Below are positions 16,389 to 24,949 of a stretch of 64,000 bases of DNA, in pieces. A program made the position numbers and the translations under genes. The notes under the pieces were generated by a model. That model ran no database searches. It was not told the origin of the DNA and worked only from the letters and a program-made list of their open reading frames with translations. The stretch comes from Flavobacterium sp. 90 (lineage in GTDB: Bacteria > Bacteroidota > Bacteroidia > Flavobacteriales > Flavobacteriaceae): contig NZ_SMGE01000001.1 of assembly GCF_004339525.1 (NCBI RefSeq), positions 6,589,813 to 6,653,812 of the forward strand, given 5' to 3'. Position 1 is the stretch's first letter; every line of letters starts with the position of its first letter.

Positions 16389-16961
16389 ATGAATCAAGAT
16401 ATAAATACTGAAATCCATAACGCTTACGAAGTCATTAAAGAAGGCGGAATTATTCTTTATCCTACTGATACCGTTTGGGGAATTGGCTGTGACGCCACAA
16501 ATCCAGAAGCTGTTGCCAAAATATACAAATTAAAACAACGTGCCGAAACTCAAAGCATGATTGTACTAATGAATGGCGAAAAAATGATGTATAATGTGTT
16601 CAAAAACATTCCAGAAGTTGCGTGGCAAATTTTAGATTTATCTGAAAAACCAACAACTTTAATTTTAGACGAACCAAGAAATGTGGCTAAAAATATTATT
16701 GCCGCAGATAATTCTCTTGCTGTTCGTATTGTAAAAGAACCGTTTTGCTTTAAATTATTAGAGCGAATGAAAAAACCTTTAGTTTCCACTTCGGCTAATA
16801 TTTCAGGACAGCCTACACCTATTGCTTTCAAAGACATTAATCCCGAAATCATAAAAGGTGTTGATTACGTAGTAAAATTAAATCAGGATAGAATTGGAGG
16901 AAAACCTTCGACAATTATCAAACTGACAAACGATTCTCAGGTAAAAGTAATCCGTAAATAA
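16389..16961 (+). CDS. tsaC: Threonylcarbamoyl-AMP synthase (Sua5/YrdC/TsaC family)
   Basis: A 190-residue single-domain YrdC protein. It makes L-threonylcarbamoyl-AMP from threonine, bicarbonate and ATP, the first step of the universal tRNA t6A37 modification. Landmarks are YPTDTVWGIGCDA near residue 25 and STSANISGQPTP near residue 136. Its length matches the short TsaC form without the Sua5 C-terminal domain. It lies 41 bases after the sugar aminotransferase on the same strand and could be read through from it, but the function is housekeeping. Confidence 0.92.
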   Translation: MNQDINTEIHNAYEVIKEGGIILYPTDTVWGIGCDATNPEAVAKIYKLKQRAETQSMIVLMNGEKMMYNVFKNIPEVAWQILDLSEKPTTLILDEPRNVAKNIIAADNSLAVRIVKEPFCFKLLERMKKPLVSTSANISGQPTPIAFKDINPEIIKGVDYVVKLNQDRIGGKPSTIIKLTNDSQVKVIRK

Positions 16962-17125
16962 TTTTAGATTTTAGATTTTTTGCTTGAGGTTAACTCATTG
17001 CAATTTGGATTTTCTTAAATTGGAATTTAAAACCTTGGAAACTTAGCATCTCAGTCCCGAAGCTTCGGGATAGCAACTCAAAAGAAACCTTTGAACCTTT
17101 CCAACTCTGAACCTTTGAACCTTCC
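16962..17125. repeat. Intergenic repeat cluster with a 16-base perfect palindrome
   Basis: Between convergent genes. It contains the perfect palindrome TCCCGAAGCTTCGGGA at 17055-17070, which recurs exactly at 56753-56768, and low-complexity words of the form CCTTTGAACC repeated near 17089-17122. The same words recur around 23250 and 23330. Confidence 0.7.
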
Positions 17126-18250
17126 TTAAACCGTTTTCAAACTCTCAATCAACCAATCGATATCTTCTTTTGTGTTATAATGACTAAATGAAATTCGGAG
17201 ATTTGGTAATTTTAAATCAGTCTCCGATAACATTTCTTTCAAAACGTGCGATGGTTTGATACTTCCGGATTGACAGGCGCTTCCTCTTGAAACTGCAATT
17301 CCTTTCATATCCAGACTAAACAAAAGCATAGAAGTTTTATCCGAAGAAAACGGCAGAATAATATTGATAATATTATAAAAATCGTCTTTTTTCCCGTTGA
17401 TTCTAAAACCAGGAAAATGAATTTCCAATTGCTCAATCAAATACATTTTTAATTCTGTAATGTATTTTCTTTCGGTATCTAAATTTTCATATGAAAGCGA
17501 TAATGCTTTTGCCATTCCGGCAATTTGATGTACCGCTTCGGTTCCTGCGCGAAGTCCTTTTTCCTGCTCTCCTCCAAAAATTAAAGGCTGTAAACCAGAA
17601 TTTTTTCGAACAAAAGCAAAACCTACTCCTTTTGGACCGTGAAATTTATGTGCACTTGCTACAATAAAGTCTACAGAAGTCTTTTGCAGGTCGATTTCTG
17701 TTTTCCCAACAGATTGTACTGTATCAGAGTGAAACAAGGTATTGTATTGCTTGCAAATAACAGAAACTCTATCTAAATCTAAAACAGTTCCGGTTTCGTT
17801 GTTTACATGCATCAAACTAACGATTGTCTTTTTTTCATCAGACAATAAATTAGACAAATGCGTTAAATCGATACTTCCGTCAGGATTAATTTTTACATAA
17901 TCGACTTGAATATTATAATCAGATTGCAATGCCAAAGTTGCATACAATACAGCATGATGCTCAATTTTTGTAGTAATGATTCTCTCCACTTTAAGATCTT
18001 CAACCGCAGAACGAAGTATCCAGTTATCTGCTTCGGTTCCTCCCGAAGTAAAAATAATTTCTTGTGCAGAGCAATTTAAATGCTTGGCGATACTTTTTCT
18101 TGAAAGTTCTAAAACAGTTTTTCCATTGCGTCCAAAGCTATGTGTAGAAGACGGATTTCCAAAATCTTCTGTCATAACTTTAGTCATTTCCTGAATAACT
18201 TCAGGGCGCATAGCGGTTGTAGAGGCGTTGTCGAGATATACTTTTTTCAT
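17126..18250 (-). CDS. Cysteine desulfurase, NifS/IscS family
   Basis: A 374-residue class V PLP aminotransferase-fold enzyme. It removes sulfur from cysteine for Fe-S cluster or thio-modification pathways. Seen are the N-terminal YLDNASTT, the histidine pair around His99, the PLP lysine Lys202 in ASAHKFHGPKG and the catalytic Cys326 in SRGSACQSG. Translation is taken from ATG at 18250 because the conserved YLDNASTT starts four residues later. An upstream in-frame ATG at 18295 would add 15 residues absent from the family and lies upstream of the -7 element at 18263-18256. No scaffold protein gene is adjacent. Confidence 0.92.
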   Translation of the reverse strand: MKKVYLDNASTTAMRPEVIQEMTKVMTEDFGNPSSTHSFGRNGKTVLELSRKSIAKHLNCSAQEIIFTSGGTEADNWILRSAVEDLKVERIITTKIEHHAVLYATLALQSDYNIQVDYVKINPDGSIDLTHLSNLLSDEKKTIVSLMHVNNETGTVLDLDRVSVICKQYNTLFHSDTVQSVGKTEIDLQKTSVDFIVASAHKFHGPKGVGFAFVRKNSGLQPLIFGGEQEKGLRAGTEAVHQIAGMAKALSLSYENLDTERKYITELKMYLIEQLEIHFPGFRINGKKDDFYNIINIILPFSSDKTSMLLFSLDMKGIAVSRGSACQSGSIKPSHVLKEMLSETDLKLPNLRISFSHYNTKEDIDWLIESLKTV

Positions 18251-18255
18251 TACTG

Positions 18256-18263
18256 CAAAGTTA
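18256..18263 (-). promoter_or_regulatory. -7 element of the cysteine desulfurase gene
   Basis: CAAAGTTA on plus is TAACTTTG on minus, an exact TAnnTTTG. Only five bases separate it from the ATG at 18250, so the mRNA would have almost no leader. Confidence 0.55.
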
Positions 18264-18311
18264 AGAAATATCAATTGTGAAATCTTAAATATCAATTGCC
18301 AAATTTTTCAC

Positions 18312-18319
18312 TATTTTTG
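18312..18319 (+). promoter_or_regulatory. -7 element of the repeat lipoprotein gene
   Basis: TATTTTTG is an exact match to TAnnTTTG, 17 bases before the ATG at 18337, giving a leader of about 13 bases. It is divergent from the promoter at 18263-18256. Confidence 0.55.
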
Positions 18320-18336
18320 ACCCAAATAAATTTACG

Positions 18337-19299
18337 ATGAAAAAATATGCATGCCTTCTCTTGTTCGCGCTACTTTTAAATGGTTGCGATGATGGCAATT
18401 TAACAGTTGATTCTATAGATTTTGATACTGTTGCCTCAACAAACTGTGATACAACAAACACTTTACTTTATAAACTTAAAGACAGAGAGGCATTGTTGCT
18501 GCAATTACCTCCCAGCAGTCTTGAAAATAACCCTACACTCCAAGACACACTAACATACGACATTGACAATAATCTTTATCGTGTTCTTTACAGAGCTTAT
18601 GATGGTAAAGTTGAAGTAGCAAATATCTGTGGTCTAATCCCCCCTAAAACACCAAATGTCATAGAAGAATGGGTAGGAACTAAAGGAAAAATACAAATTA
18701 CAACTACACAAATTAGTTCTGCTCCAAGTGAAGTTGATGGTAGCACTCGAGTTACAGGATACAACCACAGTATTGTTTTTAAAAATATAACCTTTTTAAA
18801 ACCTGCTGGACCTCAAGTAGAACAGAAATATGTTTTTGGTGATTTTAAAATTACGATAAACCCAACTCCTTTAACTTTTGCCAAACCAGAAGAAGCAGGA
18901 GAATGTCCGGATCAAAATCAAGTTTATAATTATAATGCTGCATTTTACATTATGCTTCAAAACTTTGATCCAACTTTATTTGTAAACGAAGCAACTCCTG
19001 CAGATAAACCTAGAATACGAGATATAACCGCAACACAAAACAATGTCATTTATCGTACCCTTACAGGTGTTGCTTTAAATAAAGATTATTTCTGTAAAGG
19101 GTCTCTTACTCCAACAAACCCTGCTATAAAAGAAACCTGGAATGGTACTAATGGTACAGTTGAAGTTGCTACGCAAGTAACAAACAATATCGTGATGCAT
19201 ACAATTACATTAAGAAATGTTACACTTGTAAAAGAAAACAGCAGTTTCAAATTAGGTAATAATTTTGTCTTAGGAACTGTAACTAAAGCAAAGAACTAA
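18337..19299 (+). CDS. Lipoprotein with two internal repeats
   Basis: A 320-residue lipoprotein: signal peptide MKKYACLLLFALLLNGC with the lipid cysteine at 17. The mature part consists of two related units of about 130 residues, roughly 37-168 and 190-312. Each unit begins with a Cys near a long helix-like stretch, has a second Cys (98; 253), then P-x-I/V-x-E-x-W-x-G-T-x-G before a beta-strand run, and ends with I/T-L-R/K-N-V/I-T and an F-G-x-F/L-G-type turn. The conserved Cys pairs suggest one disulfide per unit. The family was not recognised; function unknown. It has its own promoter and terminator. Confidence 0.82.
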   Translation: MKKYACLLLFALLLNGCDDGNLTVDSIDFDTVASTNCDTTNTLLYKLKDREALLLQLPPSSLENNPTLQDTLTYDIDNNLYRVLYRAYDGKVEVANICGLIPPKTPNVIEEWVGTKGKIQITTTQISSAPSEVDGSTRVTGYNHSIVFKNITFLKPAGPQVEQKYVFGDFKITINPTPLTFAKPEEAGECPDQNQVYNYNAAFYIMLQNFDPTLFVNEATPADKPRIRDITATQNNVIYRTLTGVALNKDYFCKGSLTPTNPAIKETWNGTNGTVEVATQVTNNIVMHTITLRNVTLVKENSSFKLGNNFVLGTVTKAKN

Positions 19300-19338
19300 G
19301 TCTTAAAAAACCCATTTTAAAACCTGTTTAATTCTTAC

Positions 19339-19404
19339 AAAAAAACGTCTGTTTTTCTAAGCTGATTTATATATAAAATCAGAAAGAAAAACAGACGTTT
19401 TTTT
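19339..19404 (+). terminator. Terminator after the repeat lipoprotein gene
   Basis: AAAAACGTCTGTTTTTCT (19341-19358) pairs with AG(A)AAAAACAGACGTTTTTTT ending at 19404, enclosing a smaller GCTGATTTTA-like hairpin. A strong T-run follows on the plus strand. It may also serve the convergent Smr gene. Confidence 0.8.
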
Positions 19405-19443
19405 ATGTCTCAAAATGAATTGCTTTAACTGAAAAAAGCAATT

Positions 19444-19995
19444 TTATTTACTGTTTTGTCTAAAATAAACTTCAGTTGCACCTAAACCATATTTTTGATA
19501 ATTGGCATCCTGAAAATCTATTCCGTCATAACGGCCTAATAAAAAATCAAGTTCGGCTTTCAAAATTCCTTCGCCAACACCGTGAATAAAAACAATTTTA
19601 GGAATGCGATTTCTAATTGCAAATTCGATATGTCTTTTGGCAGTTTCAGTCTGCAAAGTCAGAATATCATAATTTGACATTCCGCGTTTATTTGGTACCA
19701 ATTTTTCAATGTGCAAATCAAATTCCGGAGCAGCAATTTCGCGTTTATCCTTCTTTTCTTTTACAAAACTCCTTGCTTTTGGCTCCGTTTTCTCTTTTGT
19801 AATCTCTTCTAAATTAATCCTTTTAATAGAATTCATTAAATTACTGGAATCCTGAATTTTAAGTAATTCGTTGACAAAAAATGTCATCGAAAATCCATCC
19901 TCAGTTTCTATCAAAACTTCATTATTTTTAACCGAAATCACCGTTCCGTTTATGGCTTCGTCCAGAACCGAAACCTTATCTCCTTTAGTCAACAT
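19444..19995 (-). CDS. Smr-domain protein (DUF2027-like)
   Basis: A 183-residue protein. The N-terminal third (about 1-50) looks like a small beta domain (KGDKVSVLDEAINGTVISV) and the C-terminal 80 residues form a Smr domain with the landmark FIHGVGEGILKAEL, related to the C-terminal nuclease domain of MutS2. Smr domains nick or bind nucleic acids or act on stalled ribosomes; no MutS core is present here. The first 11 bases overlap the end of the small membrane-protein gene at 19985, indicating coupling. Confidence 0.85.
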   Translation of the reverse strand: MLTKGDKVSVLDEAINGTVISVKNNEVLIETEDGFSMTFFVNELLKIQDSSNLMNSIKRINLEEITKEKTEPKARSFVKEKKDKREIAAPEFDLHIEKLVPNKRGMSNYDILTLQTETAKRHIEFAIRNRIPKIVFIHGVGEGILKAELDFLLGRYDGIDFQDANYQKYGLGATEVYFRQNSK

Positions 19996-20170
19996 CGTTC
20001 TCCTCTTTTTCTTGATTTTTACTCGGTGTTTTTGCGCTTAACTGCATCATTCCAAACATGAAAACCGCAATTGCAATTACCGTTATATAGATATTTTTTT
20101 CGGGTGAAACCTGCTCGTACAATGCAACCGAAATAGCAAGAATCATTATTATAATTTTAAGTACTTTCAT
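19985..20170 (-). CDS. Small membrane protein, unknown function
   Basis: A 61-residue protein with two hydrophobic segments (about 4-17 and 28-45) and a charged, lysine/glutamate-rich tail. It overlaps the Smr gene by 11 bases and is probably its upstream operon partner. The hydrophobic layout and the coupled start argue that it is real. I do not recognise a family. Confidence 0.72.
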   Translation of the reverse strand: MKVLKIIIMILAISVALYEQVSPEKNIYITVIAIAVFMFGMMQLSAKTPSKNQEKEENDVD

Positions 20171-20276
20171 ATTTTAAAGTATAAGGATTCAAAAGTATAA
20201 AACTTTAAAATAGCAGTTCGCTTCTTTTGAAATGTTATCAAATATTTTTTTTGTAAAATTGTAAAAAATAATCGAC

Positions 20277-20561
20277 TTGCATTTAGAAAAATATATGATC
20301 CCGTGTTTGTTCAAAACGCTCTTTGGAGTTGAGTGTTTAGGATGTGGTTTTCAGCGCTCTTTAGTCTTACTTTTTCAAGGCGATTTTCTGGCTGCTTTCA
20401 AGATGTATCCGGCGGTCTTTACTACCCTTTTATTTTTTGCTTTTGTAGCTTTATATTTTTTAGACAAATCAAGAAATTACAAAAAACTAGTTTGGAATAT
20501 GGCATTCGTAAATCTCGTTTTTATGCTTGGCGGATATTACTACAAACACTTCTATATTTAA
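20277..20561 (+). CDS. DUF2752 family small membrane protein
   Basis: A 94-residue inner-membrane protein. The N-terminal IPCLFKTLFGVECLGCGFQRSL carries the Cys-x-x-Cys-Gly pattern of DUF2752, followed by two hydrophobic helices (about 40-62 and 70-86). The reading frame begins at TTG (20277); an ATG at 20295 is the alternative, which would remove six residues. The function of DUF2752 is unknown. It converges on the DUF1003 gene at 20588. Confidence 0.8.
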   Translation: MHLEKYMIPCLFKTLFGVECLGCGFQRSLVLLFQGDFLAAFKMYPAVFTTLLFFAFVALYFLDKSRNYKKLVWNMAFVNLVFMLGGYYYKHFYI

Positions 20562-20587
20562 TTTTTTCGAGTCAAAATCGACTGAAA

Positions 20588-21289
20588 TTATTTCTTGATT
20601 TGGTTCAGAATATCATTCATCATTTCGATTTGTACTTTCTGAATTTCGATTAATTCTTGTTGCTGATGCATAATCATGTGATCAATTTTATCATGAATCA
20701 TTCTAATTTCTAATTCTGATTTTAGGTTAATCATATAATCTTTTTTAGCTCTGTTTCTGTCTTTTTCTTCCTGACGATTTTGACTCATCATAATTACCGG
20801 AGCTTGCAGAGCTGCAATACAAGACAAAATCAAATTCAGCAAAATAAACGGATATGGATCAAAACCTTTATTAACCAAAATATAAACATTGGCACCAATC
20901 CAAACAATTATAAAAAGTAAAAATGAAATAATAAAAGTCCAGCTTCCACCAAAATCTGCCACTTTATCTGCTATTTTTTGACCAAAACTTCTCGTTTCCT
21001 GTTCGTCTTCTACAATACTTACGATTGATTTATCTTCTTTTAAAGAGGCAATCACACTTTTTTCAAGATCTGAAAGTGCTCCGATTTCGGTAGACAAATA
21101 ACCCGAAACATATTGCTGACGATATTCATTTAATTCTTTAACTCCGATACAATCATCTTCACAAAAAGAAGGATGATCTTTGATAATTAGTCCTAAAATG
21201 GGATCATGTATCGATTTTCCATAAATTTTCTCACTTTCCGGAAATTCAAGATTAGAAATAGCGCTCTTAAAAGTTGAATTATTTTTCAT
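20588..21289 (-). CDS. DUF1003 domain-containing membrane protein
   Basis: A 233-residue protein. The core has GSWTFIISFLLFIIVWIGAN and DPYPFILLNLILSCIAALQAPVI, two transmembrane helices, followed by SQNRQEEKDRNRAKKDY, the typical DUF1003 signature. A long C-terminal amphipathic, Gln/Met-rich helix (about 180-233) probably forms a coiled coil. DUF1003 proteins have no assigned role; some have been linked to cyclic-dinucleotide or metal-related contexts, which nothing here supports or excludes. The N-terminal 60 residues contain an ExDxCIG segment with two cysteines. Confidence 0.88.
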   Translation of the reverse strand: MKNNSTFKSAISNLEFPESEKIYGKSIHDPILGLIIKDHPSFCEDDCIGVKELNEYRQQYVSGYLSTEIGALSDLEKSVIASLKEDKSIVSIVEDEQETRSFGQKIADKVADFGGSWTFIISFLLFIIVWIGANVYILVNKGFDPYPFILLNLILSCIAALQAPVIMMSQNRQEEKDRNRAKKDYMINLKSELEIRMIHDKIDHMIMHQQQELIEIQKVQIEMMNDILNQIKK

Positions 21290-21480
21290 TTTTATAAATT
21301 TTACTGGCTAATTTACGCATTTAACTTCTTAAGAATCATATAAAATAATCGCTTTTATTATTCTTTTTTTTATCACAAATTGAATTTACTATGCAAAATT
21401 TCTTTAGTTAATTCATGCCCTTATTTACAAAAAACACCTTACTTTTAACGTTTTAAAATTATCCACTCAATTTTACAATT

Positions 21481-22272
21481 GTGACTAAAGACAGTATCAT
21501 ACAAAATATAAAAGCTCTAAAAAGCCATTCAAACATAAATTACGGAATCAAAACTAAAACAGAAGATTTTACAGAGAAGCTTTTCTACACTCTTTTTGAT
21601 TCGAATGCGGCTTTAGATGAAAGCATCGACGAACTCGAAATTCGTTTTAAAGAGATTGCTATTCTCGCTTGCAAAAAACCGGAAAATTTATGCGAATCGA
21701 TTTGGGATCGCTTTCTGGAAAAATTACCAATTGTCTTAGAAAAACTAAATGAAGACGCTGCTTATATTCTGGAAAATGATCCTGCGTCAAACAGTATCGA
21801 CGAAGTTTATTTGGCATATCCCGGTTTCTATGCTATTGCAATTTACAGATTAAGTCATGAACTTTATAATCTGGATTTACTATTATTCTCGAGATTAATG
21901 AGTGAATATGCGCATAGAATTACCGGAACTGATATTCATGCAGGTGCCAAAATTGCTTCACCGTTTTTTATTGATCACGCAACCGGAATCGTTATTGGTG
22001 AAACGACCGTAATTAAAAAACACGTTAAAATCTACCAAGGTGTGACTTTAGGTGCATTAAGCGTAAGCAAAGAAATGAAAAACGCTAAAAGACATCCAAC
22101 CGTAGAAGCGAATGTTTGCATTTATGCCAATGCAACGATTTTGGGAGGCGAAACCACAATTGGCAAAAACAGCATTGTTGGAGGAAACGCCTGGATTACC
22201 AAATCAATTCCCGAAGATTCTATCGTTCTGAATACAACTACAACTGAAGTTAAAATAAAAGAAAAAAAATAA
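21481..22272 (+). CDS. cysE: Serine O-acetyltransferase
   Basis: A 263-residue hexapeptide-repeat acetyltransferase. It converts serine and acetyl-CoA to O-acetylserine for cysteine synthesis. The N-terminal helical domain (1-135) precedes the beta-helix with DIHAGAKIASPFFIDHATGIVIGETTVI, which includes the catalytic DH pair, and KRHPTVEANVCIYANATILGG. It starts with GTG at 21481; a -7-like TACAATTG overlaps that codon (21475-21482), so the start deserves caution. It is followed two bases later by cysteine synthase, the next step of the pathway. Confidence 0.92.
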   Translation: MTKDSIIQNIKALKSHSNINYGIKTKTEDFTEKLFYTLFDSNAALDESIDELEIRFKEIAILACKKPENLCESIWDRFLEKLPIVLEKLNEDAAYILENDPASNSIDEVYLAYPGFYAIAIYRLSHELYNLDLLLFSRLMSEYAHRITGTDIHAGAKIASPFFIDHATGIVIGETTVIKKHVKIYQGVTLGALSVSKEMKNAKRHPTVEANVCIYANATILGGETTIGKNSIVGGNAWITKSIPEDSIVLNTTTTEVKIKEKK

Positions 22273-22274
22273 AA

Positions 22275-23162
22275 ATGGGTCCACAGAAATTGCTTAACCT
22301 AATTGGAAATACTCCTTTGATGGAAACTGTCAATTTGGTTAAAAATAAAAATGTAAAACTTTTACTGAAGCTTGAAGGAAATAATCCTGGCGGAAGCGTA
22401 AAAGACAGAGCTGCATACAACATGATCGCTTCGGCGCTTGAAAGAGGCGAAATTAAAAAAGGAGACAAACTAATTGAAGCGACAAGTGGCAACACCGGAA
22501 TTGCGCTGGCAATGATTGCACAATTGTTTCAAATAGAAATAGAATTAGTTCTTCCGGAAGATTCTACAAAAGAACGCACTCAAACAATGCGTGCTTATGG
22601 CGCTACAGTAATTTTAACGCCCGCTAGCGAAGGAATTATTGGTTCAAGGGATTATGCCGACAAAAAAGTTGCAGAAGGCGGTTATATCATGCTAAATCAG
22701 TTTGCGAATGATGACAACTGGAAAGCGCATTATAAAACGACTGGTCCTGAAATCTGGAACGATACTGACGGAACTGTTACACACTTTGTTTCGGCAATGG
22801 GAACAACAGGAACTATTATTGGAACTTCGACTTATTTAAAAGAAAAAAATCCCGCTATTCAAATCGTTGGCGCACAACCAAGCGACGGATCACAAATTCC
22901 CGGAATCCGCAAATGGCCACAGGAATATTTACCTAAAATTTTTGATGCTTCAAAAGTGGATACCGTTATCGACGTAAGCGAAGATGACGCCAGAGACATG
23001 ACTAAAAGACTAGCGCTCGAAGAAGGTGTTTTCGCCGGAATGAGCAGCGGTGGTTCAGTAGCGGTAGCCCTTAAAATTGCAGAACAATTAGAATCCGGTG
23101 TTATCGTTGCCGTTATCTGCGATCGCGGTGATCGTTATTTATCTTCGGATTTATTTGATTAG
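22275..23162 (+). CDS. cysM: Cysteine synthase (O-acetylserine sulfhydrylase, CysM type)
   Basis: A 295-residue PLP fold-type II enzyme using O-acetylserine and sulfide (or thiosulfate) to make cysteine. The PLP lysine is Lys43 in NPGGSVKDRAAYNM; EATSGNTGIALAM and GTTGTIIGTSTYLKE give the substrate and phosphate loops. Length and the RKWPQEYLPKIFD segment favour the shorter CysM/CysK2-like form. It is co-transcribed with cysE. After its stop lies a run of short hairpin repeats. Confidence 0.92.
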   Translation: MGPQKLLNLIGNTPLMETVNLVKNKNVKLLLKLEGNNPGGSVKDRAAYNMIASALERGEIKKGDKLIEATSGNTGIALAMIAQLFQIEIELVLPEDSTKERTQTMRAYGATVILTPASEGIIGSRDYADKKVAEGGYIMLNQFANDDNWKAHYKTTGPEIWNDTDGTVTHFVSAMGTTGTIIGTSTYLKEKNPAIQIVGAQPSDGSQIPGIRKWPQEYLPKIFDASKVDTVIDVSEDDARDMTKRLALEEGVFAGMSSGGSVAVALKIAEQLESGVIVAVICDRGDRYLSSDLFD

Positions 23163-23222
23163 AGGAAGGGTCAAAGGTTCAGAGATACAAAGATACAAAG
23201 ACCTTTGTAACTCTAAAAAAAA

Positions 23223-23286
23223 GACGCACTGCTGTGCGCCTATACAAAAACCTTTGAACCTAAAAAAAGACGTACTACTGTACGTC
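23223..23286. repeat. Pair of short covarying hairpin repeats
   Basis: Two hairpins separated by about 28 bases: GACGCAC-TGCT-GTGCGCC (23223-23240) and GACGTAC-TACT-GTACGTC (23269-23286). The fifth stem pair is C-G in one and T-A in the other, a compensatory change. Both are followed by a TAT/TCTACAAA word and preceded by A-runs. The flanks are CCTTTGAACC low-complexity words. This resembles REP-like elements. Confidence 0.7.
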
Positions 23287-23347
23287 TCTACAAAAAACCT
23301 TTGTCCCTATGAACCTTTTTTAAACCTTTGAACCTTTAAAAGAAAAA

Positions 23348-24334
23348 ATGAACTACAGAAAACTAGGAAAAACAAACTTCAATATATCTGAAATCTCACT
23401 TGGTACCTGGCAAGTTGGAGGGAAATGGGGATCTGCTTTTGATAATAAAACCGCAGACGAACTTTTGAATACGGCAATCGACAATGGCGTAAATTTTATT
23501 GATACTGCCGATGTTTATGAAAATGGATTAAGCGAAACTGCTGTTGGAAGAGTTGTTCGTTCCCGATCTGAACGTATTTATGTCGCTACAAAATGTGGAC
23601 GACATATTAACCCACATGTTAGTGAAGGTTATCAGCCAAAAGTACTTCAGAAATTTGTTGAAGACAGTTTAAAACGAATGAAATTAGAAACGCTGGATTT
23701 AATTCAGTTGCACTGTCCTCCTACCGAAGTTTTTTATCGTCCGGAGATTTTCGAACTTTTTGACCGATTAAAAGAGCAAGGGAAAATTCAGAATCTTGGC
23801 GTAAGCGTCGAGAAAGTTGAAGAAGCCTTAAAAGCCATTGAATATTCGAATGTAACAACGGTTCAGATTATCTTCAATTTATTCCGTCAGCGCCCTTCTC
23901 AATTATTTTTCTCTGAAGCCAGAAAGAAAGATATCGGAATCATTGCGAGAGTTCCTTTAGCAAGCGGACTTTTAACAGGTAAATTTGATACAAAAACTAC
24001 TTTTGACGCTCAGGATCACCGAAATTTTAATAGAAATGGTGATGCTTTTGATAAAGGTGAAACTTTTTCGGGTATCGATTATGAATTAGGTTTACAGGCT
24101 GTAGAAAAACTAAAAGCATTATTTCCGGAAACTACAAATCTTGCTCCAATTGCGCTTCAGTGGATTTTGAGTTTTCAAGATATCAGTTGTATTATTCCCG
24201 GTGCTTCAAAAGAAAGTCATGTATTATCGAATTTATCTCTTTATGATTTACCAAAATTAACTCCTGAGAAAATTACAGCCATGAATGCTATTTACGAAGA
24301 ATATATAAAACCTTCTGTGCATCACCTATGGTAA
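23348..24334 (+). CDS. Aldo/keto reductase
   Basis: A 328-residue TIM-barrel NADP(H)-dependent oxidoreductase. The catalytic tetrad is visible as Asp and Tyr in DTADVYENG, Lys in VATKCGRH and His in IQLHCPPTEV. The C-terminal cofactor-binding loop reads IIPGASKESHVLSN. The physiological substrate cannot be read from the sequence. It is bounded on both sides by repeat-rich intergenic DNA and is probably transcribed alone. Confidence 0.9.
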   Translation: MNYRKLGKTNFNISEISLGTWQVGGKWGSAFDNKTADELLNTAIDNGVNFIDTADVYENGLSETAVGRVVRSRSERIYVATKCGRHINPHVSEGYQPKVLQKFVEDSLKRMKLETLDLIQLHCPPTEVFYRPEIFELFDRLKEQGKIQNLGVSVEKVEEALKAIEYSNVTTVQIIFNLFRQRPSQLFFSEARKKDIGIIARVPLASGLLTGKFDTKTTFDAQDHRNFNRNGDAFDKGETFSGIDYELGLQAVEKLKALFPETTNLAPIALQWILSFQDISCIIPGASKESHVLSNLSLYDLPKLTPEKITAMNAIYEEYIKPSVHHLW

Positions 24335-24348
24335 GCTCCAAAATATTG

Positions 24349-24424
24349 AGGTTCTGAGATACTAAGATAATAAGACACTAAGTTTCTATTTTACAAGAAA
24401 CATATCTTAGTAGCTTAAAAAAAT
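24349..24424. repeat. GGTTCTGAGA / CTTAGTAGC repeat, copy 1
   Basis: This stretch is built from the words GAGGTTCTGAGATACTAAG, GACACTAAGTTTCTA and CATATCTTAGTAGC. The left-hand words match the left arm of the repeat at 30002-30158. It forms an imperfect inverted repeat with the TTAG words on the right. No coding content. Confidence 0.55.
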
Positions 24425-24508
24425 CTTAGCACCTTTTGTAATTCATAACGCAACCTTTTGCAAATTACATCATCTGATAAATAAAACTAACCATAAAATT
24501 CACTAACC

Positions 24509-24922
24509 ATGAAAAAATTAAGTTTTATATTATTTGCAATTTGCCTGACACTTGGATCTTGCAGCAGCGATGAGAAAGAAAGCACACAAAAAGAGGATCT
24601 TGCCATGCTTGATAACATGCGTAACGAAATCATTCAATTTACACAAGTCAATTCACAAGCCTGTAACAATGCGCAGGAATGGGGATTTATAAAAATTGAT
24701 GCTGCTGGCTGTTCTGGAAATGGAGGATATATTTTATATTCTAAAAAAGTAAGTGCTGCAACTCTTCAAAATAAAATTGAAGAATACAATAAAACAAAAG
24801 GCGAAATCTATACAAAATGGGGAATTTTTGTTGATTATTGCGCCGGAACAACAGCGCCTACAGGTGTAAAATGTGTCAATGAAAAACCGGTATTATCATT
24901 TGATAACATTATTTTCAATTAA
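24509..24922 (+). CDS. Small lipoprotein, unknown function
   Basis: A 137-residue lipoprotein with signal peptide and lipobox LGSC (Cys18) followed by SSDEKES. The mature part has four further cysteines (in QACNNAQ, AAGCSGNGG, DYCAGT and VKCVNEK), which could form two disulfides, and a helix-like segment (AATLQNKIEEYNKTKGE). I do not recognise a family. It is short and stands alone between the aldo/keto reductase and the convergent histidine kinase. Confidence 0.78.
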   Translation: MKKLSFILFAICLTLGSCSSDEKESTQKEDLAMLDNMRNEIIQFTQVNSQACNNAQEWGFIKIDAAGCSGNGGYILYSKKVSAATLQNKIEEYNKTKGEIYTKWGIFVDYCAGTTAPTGVKCVNEKPVLSFDNIIFN

Positions 24923-24949
24923 AAACATCAAATAAAATTTATACCTAAA

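Noticed and set aside
20333..20653. 106-residue alternative plus-strand frame
   Set aside because: It overlaps DUF2752 and runs into the DUF1003 gene; DUF2752 motifs are in the other frame.
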